From: Zobellia galactanivorans
GTDB taxonomy: Bacteria; Bacteroidota; Bacteroidia; Flavobacteriales; Flavobacteriaceae
NCBI RefSeq assembly: GCF_000973105.1
Contig: NC_015844.1
Span: 558,001 to 622,000, forward strand
DNA length: 64,000 nucleotides
Direction: 5' to 3'
The position numbers and the translations under genes are program-made. Below the pieces are notes generated by a model. It was not told where the DNA came from and did not search any database. It saw only the letters and a list, made by a program, of their open reading frames with translations. Shown here one piece after another: positions 52,540-62,919 of this stretch (its first letter is position 1; every line of letters begins with the position of its first letter).

Positions 52540-54984
52540 ATGAAAGTTTTAAAATTCGGCGGCACATCCGTAGCCAACGCCTCCAACATATCATTAGTAA
52601 AAAATATCGTATCCCAATCAGATGCCAAAAAAACTATTGTTGTGGTATCTGCTTTCGGTGGTGTTACCGACCTCTTGCTCAATGCGGCACAACAAGCCTC
52701 TGCCCAAGACCAAGGTTATAAATCTATTTTAAAAGAAATCGAAGACCGACACTTGGATACGGCCAAATCACTTATTCACGTAAGCGCCCAAAGCAAGGTA
52801 CTAAGCAAGGTCAAAAGTGAAATCAACACTTTAGAAACCCTACTCGAAGGTGCTTTTCTCATTGGGGAAATCACTCCTCGTCTTTCCGATAAGATCGTAA
52901 GCTACGGGGAACTTCTATCGTCTTATATCATCAACGAATATTTTATTCAAGAGGATTTAAATTCCGCTTATATCGATAGCAGGGAACTGATCAAGACCAA
53001 TGACATAAACGGTAAGGCCGCGGTCAATTTCGACCTGACCAATGACAACTGCGTAAAGTTCTTCGATAAAGACGACCACCAAGTCATTGTTATGGGAGGT
53101 TTTATCGCTTCCTCGGAAAACGGCAACTCTACCACCTTAGGCCGTGGAGGTTCAGATTATACGGCCGCTATTGTAGCTGCGGCCATCAATGCCCAGTTCT
53201 TGGAAATATGGACGGATGTTAGCGGTATGTTTACGGCCAACCCAAAAATCGTAAAACAGGCCAAGGCCATTCCGCACATATCGTACGAAGAAGCCATGGA
53301 GCTATCGCATTTTGGCGCCAAGGTCTTATACCCCCCAACCATTCAACCGGTATTGGCCAAAGGTATATCCATCGTAATTAAAAATACATTTGAACCCGAT
53401 AATTCCGGAACCTTAATCACCAAGAACAAAAACGAAAAAGGCAAGACGGTGCGTGGTATCAGCCATGTAGAAAATATTGCCCTATTATCTCTTGAAGGTC
53501 CTGGAATGGTAGGTATTCCCGGTATATCAAAACGCTTCTTTGAAGTGCTTTCCCTATCAGAAATAAGCGTAGTGCTTATTACCCAGGCGTCTTCGGAACA
53601 CTCTATCTGCGTAGGTGTTTCGGCCGATGATATCGACAGGGCCACCGAAGTGGTGAATACTGCTTTTGAATACGAAATAGAACGCGGAAAGATAAAGCCC
53701 GTAATTGCGGAAAAAAATTTGGCCATCATAGCACTGGTCGGCGACAATATGAAAAGCCATCAAGGCCTGAGCGGTAAAATGTTCAGCACTTTAGGCAAGA
53801 ACAACGTAAACCTACGTGTCATTGCACAGGGCGCTTCGGAGCGGAACATTTCGGCCGTTATCAAGAAAGAAGACGTTAAAAAAGCCCTCAACGCCCTTCA
53901 CGAAGAATTTTTTGAAGAAAACATCAAACAGCTCAACCTCTTCGTAATGGGTGTGGGTAACGTAGGATCTAAATTATTGAAGCAGATCTACCAACAAAAG
54001 AAGTTTTTAAAAGAAAACCTAAAATTGAACATACGCGTCATTGGCATGTCGAATTCGCGCACCATGGTTTTTGACGAAAACGGTATTCCCCTTAAAAATT
54101 GGGAAGCGGAACTGGCCGCCGGACAAAAGGCCGACAAGGTCGAGTTCATGAAAAAGGTCAACGAGCTCAATTACCGCAACAGCATTTTCGTAGATAATAC
54201 GGCGAGCGAGGAAGTTTCCAAAACCTACAACGCCTATTTGGGCAACAGCATTTCGGTAGTTACCTGTAACAAGATCGCCTGTTCTTCGGCCTATGAAAAT
54301 TACAAAGAACTAAAGTCGCTTGCGCGAACCTATAATGCTCCCTTCTTATTCGAGACCAATGTAGGGGCCGGACTTCCGATTATAGATACATTAAAACATT
54401 TGATCGCCTCGGGCGACAAAATCCTTAAGATACAAGCGGTTCTATCCGGAAGCCTGAACTTTGTTTTCAACAACTTCAACGACAAGACCACTTTTCACGA
54501 TATCGTGAAACAAGCCCAGCAAGAAGGTTATACCGAACCGGATCCAAAGATAGATTTGAGCGGTGTTGATGTGATGCGAAAAATCTTGATCTTGGCCCGT
54601 GAAAGCGGAAACCAATTAGAGATCGGCGATATTGAAAACAAATCGTTCTTACCTCAAGAAAGCCTTGACACTACGAACAATGAAGATTTCTTCGCTTCGT
54701 TGATCAAGCATGAAGACGATTTTCAAAAGATGTACAAAGAGGCCCAAGACGCCGATAGCAAATTAAAGTATGTGGCCCAATTCGAAAACGGAAAAGCCAA
54801 TGTAGGCCTTCAGGCCATACCTAAGGGACACGACTTTTACAACTTGGAAGGCAGTGACAATATCGTTCTTTTCTACACGGAACGCTACCCTAACCAGCCT
54901 ATGATCATCAAAGGGGCCGGTGCAGGGGCCGACGTTACCGCCTCAGGCATTTTTGCCGATATCATTAGAATCGGAAATTTCTAA
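52540..54984 (+). CDS. thrA: Bifunctional aspartokinase/homoserine dehydrogenase (814 aa)
   Basis: The N-terminal aspartokinase domain starts 'MKVLKFGGTSVANASNISLV' and has 'TTLGRGGSDYTAA'. Two ACT domains follow ('GVSADDIDRATEVVNTAF', 'LSGKMFSTLGKNNVNLRVIA'), and the homoserine dehydrogenase part starts 'LNLFVMGVGNVGSKLLKQ' with 'LSGSLNFVFNNF' and 'GYTEPDPKIDLSGVDVMRK'. It performs the first and third steps from aspartate to threonine. Fusion and length match E. coli ThrA, whose ACT domains bind threonine. The start of thrB follows after 2 bases. Confidence 0.97.
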   Translation: MKVLKFGGTSVANASNISLVKNIVSQSDAKKTIVVVSAFGGVTDLLLNAAQQASAQDQGYKSILKEIEDRHLDTAKSLIHVSAQSKVLSKVKSEINTLETLLEGAFLIGEITPRLSDKIVSYGELLSSYIINEYFIQEDLNSAYIDSRELIKTNDINGKAAVNFDLTNDNCVKFFDKDDHQVIVMGGFIASSENGNSTTLGRGGSDYTAAIVAAAINAQFLEIWTDVSGMFTANPKIVKQAKAIPHISYEEAMELSHFGAKVLYPPTIQPVLAKGISIVIKNTFEPDNSGTLITKNKNEKGKTVRGISHVENIALLSLEGPGMVGIPGISKRFFEVLSLSEISVVLITQASSEHSICVGVSADDIDRATEVVNTAFEYEIERGKIKPVIAEKNLAIIALVGDNMKSHQGLSGKMFSTLGKNNVNLRVIAQGASERNISAVIKKEDVKKALNALHEEFFEENIKQLNLFVMGVGNVGSKLLKQIYQQKKFLKENLKLNIRVIGMSNSRTMVFDENGIPLKNWEAELAAGQKADKVEFMKKVNELNYRNSIFVDNTASEEVSKTYNAYLGNSISVVTCNKIACSSAYENYKELKSLARTYNAPFLFETNVGAGLPIIDTLKHLIASGDKILKIQAVLSGSLNFVFNNFNDKTTFHDIVKQAQQEGYTEPDPKIDLSGVDVMRKILILARESGNQLEIGDIENKSFLPQESLDTTNNEDFFASLIKHEDDFQKMYKEAQDADSKLKYVAQFENGKANVGLQAIPKGHDFYNLEGSDNIVLFYTERYPNQPMIIKGAGAGADVTASGIFADIIRIGNF

Positions 54985-54986
54985 TT

Positions 54987-55910
54987 ATGGAAGAAATTAA
55001 AATATTCTGTCCGGCAACGATTGCCAATGTCTCCTGCGGATTTGATGTACTCGGTGTGGCCCTAGATAACGTTGGCGATACCATGGTGGTTCGAAAAACC
55101 TCGGAAAAAGGCATAAGGATCACTAAATTAGAAGGCCAAGACCTCCCCATGGAAACCGAGCGCAATGTGGCCGGTGTAGCAGGCTTGGCTCTTTTGGAAA
55201 AAGGCGACTACGAAGGTGGATTTGAAATCGAAATCCACAAAAAGATAAAGGCCGGAAGCGGAATCGGCAGCAGCGCAGCGAGTTCAACAGGGGCCGTTTG
55301 GGCCATGAACGAGCTATTGGGCAGGCCGTTTTCTACCCTTGAACTGGTTCAGTTTTCTATGGAAGGCGAACGGTTGGCAAGTGGCGTCGCCCATGCCGAC
55401 AATGTAGCCCCGGCCCTATTTGGAGGCTTTACCCTGGTGCGCAGTTACGCCCCCTTGGACATTATACCTATTCACACGCCTTCCGAATTGTACGCTACGG
55501 TAATCCACCCACAAATAGAAGTAAAGACATCTGATTCGCGAAAAATACTGAAAACCAATATCACCTTGGCCGACGGCATTAAGCAGTGGGGCAACGTAGG
55601 CGGGCTCATAGCCGGCCTATTCACTGAAGATTACGACCTCATCGGACGTTCCTTGGTCGACCATATCGTCGAGCCCATCCGCTCCATATTGATTCCCGGT
55701 TTTGACCAAGTAAAAAGCGAAGCTTTAAATGCAGGTGCCCTAGGTTGCGGCATATCGGGTTCCGGGCCTTCTATTTTTGCGTTCAGCAAAGGTGAAGCTA
55801 TGGCAAACGAAGTTGCGGCCGCCATGAAAAATGTATACAAGAACATTGGTATCGATTACGATGTTCACGTCTCTAAAATTAACCGTGAAGGAATAAAGAC
55901 CCTACAGTAA
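54987..55910 (+). CDS. thrB: Homoserine kinase (307 aa)
   Basis: GHMP kinase family: 'ATIANVSCGFDVLGVALDNV', the ATP-binding 'KAGSGIGSSAASSTGAVWAM', and the C-terminal 'GALGCGISGSGPSIFAFSKG'. It phosphorylates homoserine for ThrC. Its stop overlaps the thrC ATG as TAATG, so the two are translationally coupled. Confidence 0.97.
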   Translation: MEEIKIFCPATIANVSCGFDVLGVALDNVGDTMVVRKTSEKGIRITKLEGQDLPMETERNVAGVAGLALLEKGDYEGGFEIEIHKKIKAGSGIGSSAASSTGAVWAMNELLGRPFSTLELVQFSMEGERLASGVAHADNVAPALFGGFTLVRSYAPLDIIPIHTPSELYATVIHPQIEVKTSDSRKILKTNITLADGIKQWGNVGGLIAGLFTEDYDLIGRSLVDHIVEPIRSILIPGFDQVKSEALNAGALGCGISGSGPSIFAFSKGEAMANEVAAAMKNVYKNIGIDYDVHVSKINREGIKTLQ

Positions 55911-57205
55911 TGAATTTTTATAGCCTAAATAAAAAAGCCCCCGAAGTTTCGTTTAAAGATGCGGTAATCAAAGGAATCGCTCCCGATAAAGGACTGTATT
56001 TTCCTGAGCGGATAGAGCCCCTTCCCGCGCGTTTCTTTGAACATATCGAAGATTTGACCGATCATGAAATTGCATTCAATGCCATTCACCAATTTGTATC
56101 CGATGAAATTCCCAACGACAGGCTCCGCGAAATTATTGCCAAGGTCCTTGACTTTGACTTTCCGGTAGTTGAAATTGAGGAAAACGTATCGACCTTAGAA
56201 CTTTTTCACGGTCCCACCATGGCCTTTAAAGATGTCGGCGCACGCTTTATGGCCAATTGCCTTGGCTATTTTTCAGAAGGGGAAAAGCAAGATGTAACCG
56301 TATTGGTAGCCACTTCAGGTGACACCGGTGGCGCCGTTGCCAATGGTTTTTTAGGCGTGGAAGGCGTTCGTGTGGTCATTCTCTACCCGAACGGAAAAGT
56401 AAGCGATATTCAAGAACGACAGCTGACCACCTTGGGCCAGAATATAACCGCCCTTAGAGTAGACGGCACCTTTGACGACTGTCAAAAAATGGTAAAGACC
56501 GCTTTCTTAGACGGAGACCTTCTGGAAAAAATGCAATTGACATCGGCCAATTCCATCAATGTGGCGCGCTGGCTGCCCCAATTGTTCTATTTTTTGTTTG
56601 CCTATAAACAAGCGAAAGCAAAGGGAAAGGAAATCGTTTTCTCCATCCCCAGCGGTAACTTCGGAAACATCTGTGCCGGTATGGTAGCCCAACGTCTAGG
56701 CATGCCCGTAAAACACTTTATTGCCGCCACCAATGTTAACGACACCGTGCCCGAGTTCATGAGAACGAAGGAATACACCCCAAAACCCTCTACACCAACC
56801 ATCTCAAATGCCATGGATGTGGGCGACCCAAGTAATTTCATTCGCATCAGACATTTGTACCAAGATAATTTTGAAGCGTTACAGAAAAACCTCTCTTCGT
56901 ACGCCTTCTCCGATGCGGAAACCAGGGAAACCATGAAAAAAGTATACACTAAAAGCGGCTATATTACCGACCCCCATGGGGCTGTCGGTTATTTAGGGTT
57001 GAAGAAATACCAAGAAACGCATCCCGATTGTTACGGTATCTTTTTAGAGACCGCACATCCCGTAAAATTTTTGGATGTGGTGGAAGACACCATCGGTCGG
57101 TCGGTCGATATTCCCGAACAGATCAAACAGGTAATGGACAAAGAAAAGAAGTCCATTTCCATAAAGGAATACGACGAGCTCAAACAGTATCTATTGAACC
57201 GCTAA
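55910..57205 (+). CDS. thrC: Threonine synthase (431 aa)
   Basis: PLP enzyme of fold type II: 'ELFHGPTMAFKDVGARFMAN' holds the PLP lysine, with 'VATSGDTGGAVANGFLG' and 'IPSGNFGNICAGMVAQRLGM'. It makes threonine from O-phosphohomoserine. It is last in the operon and is followed by a terminator 2 bases after the stop. Confidence 0.97.
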   Translation: MNFYSLNKKAPEVSFKDAVIKGIAPDKGLYFPERIEPLPARFFEHIEDLTDHEIAFNAIHQFVSDEIPNDRLREIIAKVLDFDFPVVEIEENVSTLELFHGPTMAFKDVGARFMANCLGYFSEGEKQDVTVLVATSGDTGGAVANGFLGVEGVRVVILYPNGKVSDIQERQLTTLGQNITALRVDGTFDDCQKMVKTAFLDGDLLEKMQLTSANSINVARWLPQLFYFLFAYKQAKAKGKEIVFSIPSGNFGNICAGMVAQRLGMPVKHFIAATNVNDTVPEFMRTKEYTPKPSTPTISNAMDVGDPSNFIRIRHLYQDNFEALQKNLSSYAFSDAETRETMKKVYTKSGYITDPHGAVGYLGLKKYQETHPDCYGIFLETAHPVKFLDVVEDTIGRSVDIPEQIKQVMDKEKKSISIKEYDELKQYLLNR

Positions 57206-57206
57206 T

Positions 57207-57240
57207 AAAAAAGCCCCTAAATAATTTTAGGGGCTTTTTT
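57207..57240. terminator. Bidirectional terminator thrC/pepP
   Basis: AGCCCCTAAA and TTTAGGGGCT arms, short loop, A6 on the left and T6 on the right, between convergent genes. Confidence 0.92.
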
Positions 57241-57241
57241 A

Positions 57242-58891
57242 TTAGTTCAACTTCGGAAGCTCAAATTTGTCCAACGGACTCGGTTGCTTCATAACTTTTT
57301 CTATGTCCTCTGCCTTTCTAGGCGCCATGGCCGATAGGTTTACCGGCCCGTCTTTCGTTATTAGGATATCATCTTCTATCCGTACCGCTATACCCCACCA
57401 TTTTTCATCACAAGCACTTCCTTCGGGAATATAGATACCCGGCTCTACCGTAATTACCGTATTTTCCTGAAAAGGTCTATAGGTTCCGGCATCATGTACA
57501 TCTAAACCTAAATAATGCGAAGTACCATGGGGAAAATAAACACGGGCCTCTTCTTCCTTTTTGATTATACCCAGTTTCATCAGACCTTCGGTAACCACTT
57601 TACTCGCGGCTTGCCCCGGGGCCTGGAAGGGGGCACCGACCACACTGGCCTTAATACCCGCTTCCTGAGCTTCATATACAATATCGTATATCTGTTTTTG
57701 TTCCTTGGTAAACTTTCCGTTAGCCGGTATGGTTCGGGTAACATCGGCCGTGTAGCCCCGGTATTCGGCGCCTAGATCCATCAACACCAAATCATTGCCT
57801 ACCTGAGGTTTGTTGTTTTCTATGTAATGCAAAATACACCCATTATTGCCTCCTCCTACAATAGAAGGATACCCTTCGTATTCCGCACCGTATTTCTTAT
57901 AGACATATTCGTGCACCCCTTGGATTTCGGTTTCCGACATGTTCGGGTGCATGGCCTTCATCACCTCTACCTGCCCCACTGCCGAAATCTCTATGGCTTT
58001 TTTCAAGAGCGCCATTTCTTCCTCAAGTTTGGTCTCGCGTAAAGTCGCCATAATCTCGCCCAGCGTAGAGGAATCCAAATTATGGGCATCGAGCTTTAGG
58101 GAAACCTTTTGCTTTATTTCATTTCGCAACTTATCGTCCCCGGCATTTACAAATCCACTTAAAAGTTCATCTTCCTGCAACTTTTCGTCCCGGTTCAAAT
58201 AACGCCCCAAAACTTGGGCCACATTGGCACTGTTCTCAACATCCGTAGCGGTAATCATCGAATAAAACCGCTCTTTTGAGCCATCGTAATCGGCCGGATA
58301 ATTGGTTTTTTCCTTGAAGGTTTGTATCAAATCGAAGAGATCCGCCCCGTCCCTTGAATCGCGATAATCGTTCTTAAAATCAAAGAACAGCACCTTATCG
58401 AACTTTTGAAAGTCGACGGCCACTTGTTTGAACGCACTACCGTTATAGACCGATTTGAAACCCAATTTACTTTTAGCCCCTTCTATTCCCAGACGTTTTC
58501 CGTTCCATTGCTCGGCCCTCGGGTCACGCTCCTGTACATAAAGTGTCTCATTGTACACTTCTCCATTGGCATCTTTTTGATCTTCCGAAAAAATAAGCAA
58601 GACCGAGTTCGGCTCCTTATAGCCTGTCAGGTAATAAAAATTGGGGTCTTGATGGTAGACATAATCTACATCATTGGCACGATTTCTAACGGCGTTGGCA
58701 AAAAAAACGGCCACACTATTGGCGGGCATCATTTTTCGGACCGCTTCCCTTCTGTTCTTGTGAAAATCGGCCGAAAGGAAATCGGAAGGTTCGTCTTGGG
58801 CCATGCTGGACAAAGGAGCCATACATATCGCTACCATTACATAAAGTAGTCTTACCATTTTGTATTTTTTAGAGGTTTGATCTTTTCGCAT
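57242..58891 (-). CDS. pepP: Secreted Xaa-Pro aminopeptidase (aminopeptidase P type), 549 aa
   Basis: Signal peptide 'MVRLLYVMVAICMAPLSSMA'; the ATG at 58858 would start exactly there and is an equally good choice. The AMP_N domain ('DYVYHQDPNFYYLTGYKEPN') precedes a pita-bread M24 domain with the metal ligands visible in 'LVLMDLGAEYRGYTADVTRT' (two Asp), 'FPHGTSHYLGLDVHD' (His), 'VEPGIYIPEG' and 'IAVRIEDD' (Glu). It removes N-terminal residues before proline, in the periplasm. Length is typical of exported members. Confidence 0.93.
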   Translation of the reverse strand: MRKDQTSKKYKMVRLLYVMVAICMAPLSSMAQDEPSDFLSADFHKNRREAVRKMMPANSVAVFFANAVRNRANDVDYVYHQDPNFYYLTGYKEPNSVLLIFSEDQKDANGEVYNETLYVQERDPRAEQWNGKRLGIEGAKSKLGFKSVYNGSAFKQVAVDFQKFDKVLFFDFKNDYRDSRDGADLFDLIQTFKEKTNYPADYDGSKERFYSMITATDVENSANVAQVLGRYLNRDEKLQEDELLSGFVNAGDDKLRNEIKQKVSLKLDAHNLDSSTLGEIMATLRETKLEEEMALLKKAIEISAVGQVEVMKAMHPNMSETEIQGVHEYVYKKYGAEYEGYPSIVGGGNNGCILHYIENNKPQVGNDLVLMDLGAEYRGYTADVTRTIPANGKFTKEQKQIYDIVYEAQEAGIKASVVGAPFQAPGQAASKVVTEGLMKLGIIKKEEEARVYFPHGTSHYLGLDVHDAGTYRPFQENTVITVEPGIYIPEGSACDEKWWGIAVRIEDDILITKDGPVNLSAMAPRKAEDIEKVMKQPSPLDKFELPKLN

Positions 58892-58970
58892 TGAAACAAT
58901 GCTTGGGGTAATTTACAAAGATTATGCAAAACATATCAAACCGCAATTATACAATAGTTAAATATTTCAA

Positions 58971-58978
58971 TAGCTTTG
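58971..58978 (+). promoter_or_regulatory. -7 promoter element of gcvT
   Basis: TAGCTTTG matches TAnnTTTG and lies 22 bases before the gcvT ATG. No clear -33 element. Confidence 0.45.
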
Positions 58979-59000
58979 TAAGCCTAAATAAAGAAGTACG

Positions 59001-60086
59001 ATGAAAAATACTGCGTTGACCCAGACCCATGAAGCCTTAGGTGCAAAAATGGTACCCTTTGCCGGATACAATATGCCTGTTTCTTATGAAGGCATAAATG
59101 TAGAACACGAGACCGTTCGCAAAGGTGTGGGTGTTTTTGATGTTTCCCATATGGGAGAGTTTTTGATCGAGGGCCCGAAAGCCCTAGACCTTATTCAAAA
59201 AGTATCGTCTAACGATGCCTCTAAACTTACCCTTGGAAAAGCACAATACAGCTGCCTCCCGAATGAAACAGGTGGTATTGTCGATGATCTTATCGTATAT
59301 CGCATAAAGGAAGAAACCTACCTTTTGGTAGTCAACGCTTCGAACATTGAAAAAGACTGGGCACATATATCAAAATACAATGAAGAAATAGGCGCTACCA
59401 TGCGCAATATTTCTGACGAATTTTCACTTTTGGCCATCCAAGGGCCCAAAGCTGTTGAAGCGATGCAATCGCTGACATCGGTCGATTTGGCCAGCATCAA
59501 GTTCTACAATTTTGTGGTAGGCGATTTTGCGGGAATCGACAATGTCATTATTTCGGCTACCGGTTATACCGGATCGGGCGGATTCGAAATCTATTGCAAG
59601 AACAGCGAGGTACAACAAGTATGGGACATGGTTTTTGAAGCAGGAGCCGCCTACGACATCAAACCCATAGGTCTTGCCGCTCGTGACACCCTACGTCTTG
59701 AAATGGGCTATTGCCTATATGGTAACGATATTGACGACAGCACCTCTCCGTTTGAAGCCGGATTGGGTTGGATCACCAAGTTCACCAAAGATTTTGTAAA
59801 CAGCGAAGCCTTGGCCAAAATAAAGGCGCATGCCCCAGAACGCAAGTTGATCGGATTTGAACTTGACGAAAGAGGGATACCAAGACAGGGGTACGACATA
59901 GTGGACGGACAAGGAAAGACCATTGGGATTGTAACCTCCGGTACCATGTCCCCTTCGTTGGGCAAGGGTATAGGCCTAGGTTACGTTCCTAGCGTATTTG
60001 CGGAAGCAGGCAGTAAAATACACATTCAAATCAGAAAAAATGCGGTACCGGCCACTATTGTAAAGCCGCCTTTTTACAAAGGATAA
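59001..60086 (+). CDS. gcvT: Glycine cleavage system aminomethyltransferase (361 aa)
   Basis: Starts '[20 protein letters not shown]' and has '[20 protein letters not shown]', '[12 protein letters not shown]' and the C-terminal barrel motifs '[20 protein letters not shown]'. It transfers the aminomethyl carbon from H-protein to tetrahydrofolate. Full length. It heads a run of four plus-strand genes. Confidence 0.96.
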   Translation: MKNTALTQTHEALGAKMVPFAGYNMPVSYEGINVEHETVRKGVGVFDVSHMGEFLIEGPKALDLIQKVSSNDASKLTLGKAQYSCLPNETGGIVDDLIVYRIKEETYLLVVNASNIEKDWAHISKYNEEIGATMRNISDEFSLLAIQGPKAVEAMQSLTSVDLASIKFYNFVVGDFAGIDNVIISATGYTGSGGFEIYCKNSEVQQVWDMVFEAGAAYDIKPIGLAARDTLRLEMGYCLYGNDIDDSTSPFEAGLGWITKFTKDFVNSEALAKIKAHAPERKLIGFELDERGIPRQGYDIVDGQGKTIGIVTSGTMSPSLGKGIGLGYVPSVFAEAGSKIHIQIRKNAVPATIVKPPFYKG

Positions 60087-60118
60087 GCGGCACAGACACA
60101 TAAGAGAGAGGGAGAAAG

Positions 60119-60946
60119 ATGGACGATGGAAGTAAAAAAATTCTCATTTTAGGAGCCAGTGGTTTTTTGGGCAATGCCATATACAAAGAGCTATGCAACT
60201 ATTTTGACACCTACGGCACGTATAATTCGGCCAGACGATCATTTGAAGGCAACAAACAGTTCTTCAAATACAATATGGAAGAGGATGACGTTCATGAAAT
60301 TCTGGAAAAGGTAGGCCCAAAAGTAATCGTATCGGCCGTCAGGGGAAATTTTGCCTCGCAAATCGTGGCCCATCGGCACCTTGTCGAATACGTAAAGGAA
60401 AACGATTGTTGCCTATACTTCCTCTCTTCTGCCAATGTGTTTGACGCCTATAGCAAATACCCTTCCTACGAGCACGACAAAACGCTTTCGGAGAGTGTAT
60501 ACGGACGATTGAAGATCAAAATCGAAAATATGCTCCTTAGGCTTCCCCAAAAAAAAATGGGCATACTGCGTATACCCATGGTTTTCGGAAATAGTTCTCC
60601 ACGGGTAAAGGATATCAAAAAATATATTTGGGACAATGCGCCTGTTGAAGTTTTTCCCAATCTGGTCTTGAACGTAACCAACGACGACAAACTCACCCAA
60701 CAGATCCATTACCTCATCAACAGAAATAAAAGAGGTATCTTTCATCTTGGCAGTAACGACCTTGTGCACCACGAAGATTTCACAAAGGAAATCGTAGAGC
60801 GCATCGGTGATTTCACCCCGATCTACAAGCGGGTATTCACCACTAACGACGAACGATATCTCGCCGTATTGCCCCGAGACAACAAACTCCCTAAAAACCT
60901 ACAGTTTAGCTATCAAGATATCATAGACCACCATGTGATGCGCTAG
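60119..60946 (+). CDS. RmlD-like NAD(P)-dependent sugar-nucleotide reductase (275 aa)
   Basis: Rossmann start 'KKILILGASGFLGNAIYKEL' with GxxGxxG; 'CCLYFLSSANVFDAYSKYPS' and 'YGRLKIKIENML' supply the Ser and YxxxK of an SDR. It resembles dTDP-4-dehydrorhamnose reductase (RmlD), but the substrate is unknown and no rhamnose genes are near. It lies 32 bases after gcvT. Confidence 0.8.
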   Translation: MDDGSKKILILGASGFLGNAIYKELCNYFDTYGTYNSARRSFEGNKQFFKYNMEEDDVHEILEKVGPKVIVSAVRGNFASQIVAHRHLVEYVKENDCCLYFLSSANVFDAYSKYPSYEHDKTLSESVYGRLKIKIENMLLRLPQKKMGILRIPMVFGNSSPRVKDIKKYIWDNAPVEVFPNLVLNVTNDDKLTQQIHYLINRNKRGIFHLGSNDLVHHEDFTKEIVERIGDFTPIYKRVFTTNDERYLAVLPRDNKLPKNLQFSYQDIIDHHVMR

Positions 60947-61036
60947 AACTCACAATAAGGGTATTTTTTACCCCCGAAGAAATTTGAAATGATTAATTTC
61001 AGGTTTTCGTAACCACGCAAATACAGCAACACACCT

Positions 61037-61324
61037 ATGAAAAAATTATCTGAACAAGAAATCGAGAGCCAACTTGCCAAGCTTGACGGTTGGGATTACG
61101 CCAATGGCGCCATTGAAACCTCGTTCGAATTCAAGGACTTCAAAGAAACTTTTTCGGTAATGACGCGTATTGCCTTTGAATGCGAGGCCCAAGGGCACCA
61201 CCCCGACTGGAGCAACGTTTACAATTCATTGCACATTCGACTGAACACCCACGATGTAGGGGGCCTTACGGAAAAAGATTTTAAGTTGGCGCATAGCATT
61301 GAAGCGATTATTGAAAGTGAATAA
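61037..61324 (+). CDS. phhB: Pterin-4a-carbinolamine dehydratase (95 aa)
   Basis: The PCD motif is complete: 'GHHPDWSNVYNSLHIRLNTH' with the two active His, and 'LDGWDYANGAIETSFEFKDF' near the start. It recycles tetrahydrobiopterin or a related pterin after aromatic hydroxylation. Normal length. Confidence 0.93.
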   Translation: MKKLSEQEIESQLAKLDGWDYANGAIETSFEFKDFKETFSVMTRIAFECEAQGHHPDWSNVYNSLHIRLNTHDVGGLTEKDFKLAHSIEAIIESE

Positions 61325-61423
61325 AAGGTAGCCCTATTTGACAAAATAATATTCCTGTACGGTTCAAAAACGCCCCTTATACAAACTTCTTTTGAAATGG
61401 TGAGGGCCAAGTACTTGCACCCG

Positions 61424-61453
61424 TTGTCAATTTTATTAAATTTGCTACCTTCA
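61424..61453 (+). promoter_or_regulatory. Promoter of the YebC-family gene
   Basis: TTG at 61424-61426 and TACCTTCA at 61446-61453 with a 19-base spacer; the -7 differs from TAnnTTTG at the last two bases. The ATG is 21 bases further on. Confidence 0.4.
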
Positions 61454-61474
61454 ACAAATATTTAGTTACAGATT

Positions 61475-62185
61475 ATGGGAAGAGCTTTTGAGTTTCGAAA
61501 AGCACGTAAAATGAAGCGATGGTCAGCTATGTCAAAGGCCTTTACTCGCATTGGAAAGGATATTGTAATAGCTGTAAAAGAAGGAGGACCGGATCCGGAC
61601 TCCAATTCAAGACTTAGGGCGGTCATCCAGAACGCCAAGTCGGTAAACATGCCCAAGGACAATATTGAGCGCGCCATTAAAAGAGCCTCCGATAAGAGTC
61701 TAGGCGATTACAAAGAAGTATTGTTCGAAGGTTACGCACCCCATGGTATAGCCATCCTCATCGAGACCGCTACCGATAACAACACCCGAACCGTTGCCAA
61801 TATCAGAAGCTATTTCAATAAATGTGATGGAAGTTTGGGCACATCGGGTTCTGTAGAATTTATGTTTGACCACACATGCAATTTCAGGATTCCTGCAGAA
61901 GGCATCGATCCCGAAGAACTGGAACTGGAACTTATTGATTTTGGAGCGGAAGAGGTTTTTGTAGATGATGACGGTATTTTGATCTACGCCCCTTTTGAAA
62001 GCTTTGGAGCCATTCAAAAAGAACTGGAAAACAGGGAGATTGAAATCTTATCCTCCGGATTCGAGCGCATTCCACAAGTGACCAAGCAGCTTTCAGAGGA
62101 AGAAGCTGCCGATGTCGAGAAGCTTTTAGAAAAAATAGAGGAAGACGACGATGTTCAGAACGTCTACCATACAATGCAAGAATAG
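61475..62185 (+). CDS. YebC/PmpR-family regulator (236 aa)
   Basis: The typical start 'MGRAFEFRKARKMKRWSAMS' with 'AFTRIGKDIVIAVKEGG', 'NSRLRAVIQNAKSVNMPKDN' and 'VLFEGYAPHGIAILIETATD'. Family members act as transcription regulators or as translation factors that relieve ribosome stalling at proline runs (YebC/TACO1). Cytoplasmic, full length. Confidence 0.93.
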   Translation: MGRAFEFRKARKMKRWSAMSKAFTRIGKDIVIAVKEGGPDPDSNSRLRAVIQNAKSVNMPKDNIERAIKRASDKSLGDYKEVLFEGYAPHGIAILIETATDNNTRTVANIRSYFNKCDGSLGTSGSVEFMFDHTCNFRIPAEGIDPEELELELIDFGAEEVFVDDDGILIYAPFESFGAIQKELENREIEILSSGFERIPQVTKQLSEEEAADVEKLLEKIEEDDDVQNVYHTMQE

Positions 62186-62215
62186 CATTCGATAACGAAA
62201 GTTATTTCACATATT

Positions 62216-62246
62216 AAAAAAGCGGTCCGATAGGCCGCTTTTTTAA
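62216..62246. terminator. Bidirectional terminator
   Basis: AAAAAAGCGG and CCGCTTTTTT arms around TCCGATAGG, between the convergent YebC-family and acyltransferase genes. Confidence 0.9.
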
Positions 62247-62301
62247 TAGGGTAAACCTAAGTTTGTATGATGCGAAAAAAACTTTTCTTCCTTAGCACAC
62301 C

Positions 62302-62841
62302 TTATGGCTGCCGTGGTATCTTTCCGACCACACCTTTAAAGAAGTCTTCATAAACCTTAAAATCGGCGTCTTTATCATCGGTAGTATACAAAGGTTCTGA
62401 AATCTTGACCTGTTTTTTACCAAAATCAAAGGCCACCAGCACAACGGGCACTTGGGCTCCTTTGGCGATATAATAAAACCCGGTTTTCCATTTATCCACT
62501 TTTTTCCGGGTACCTTCAGGAGCAATGGTCAATCTAAATTTCTTCCGCTCTTGGAATACCTTTACTGTGGCCGAAACCATATCGTTATTCTTACTACGAT
62601 CAATGGGCTCTCCTCCCAACTTCCTAAATATAAAACCGAAAGGAAAGGCAAAGAGACTTTTTTTACCGACAAAATTGATAGGTTCATTCCATATTTTCCG
62701 TATCAACAAACCGAGAAAAAAATCGACATAACTGGTATGTGGAACAACGGCGATGACAAACTTGTCTAAATGACCTGGAAATGTACCGACCATCTTCCAG
62801 CCCATCAGCTTGAAATAAATAAAACGGGCCAATCTTTGCAT
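62302..62841 (-). CDS. 1-acylglycerol-3-phosphate-type acyltransferase (179 aa)
   Basis: PlsC superfamily: the catalytic HX4D is 'VPHTSYVDFFLGLL', with 'LGGEPIDRSKNN' and the 'TIAPEGTRKKVDKWKTGFYY' substrate-binding block. At 179 residues it is a short member, like those annotated as glycerol acyltransferase in Bacteroidetes. The acyl acceptor is not certain. Confidence 0.85.
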   Translation of the reverse strand: MQRLARFIYFKLMGWKMVGTFPGHLDKFVIAVVPHTSYVDFFLGLLIRKIWNEPINFVGKKSLFAFPFGFIFRKLGGEPIDRSKNNDMVSATVKVFQERKKFRLTIAPEGTRKKVDKWKTGFYYIAKGAQVPVVLVAFDFGKKQVKISEPLYTTDDKDADFKVYEDFFKGVVGKIPRQP

Positions 62842-62919
62842 AGAGGAAACTTTAAATTAAAGAAAAATACGGATAGGCATCAAAATGCCATGACCACTTT
62901 CCCTTAAGCGGCAGGAAAG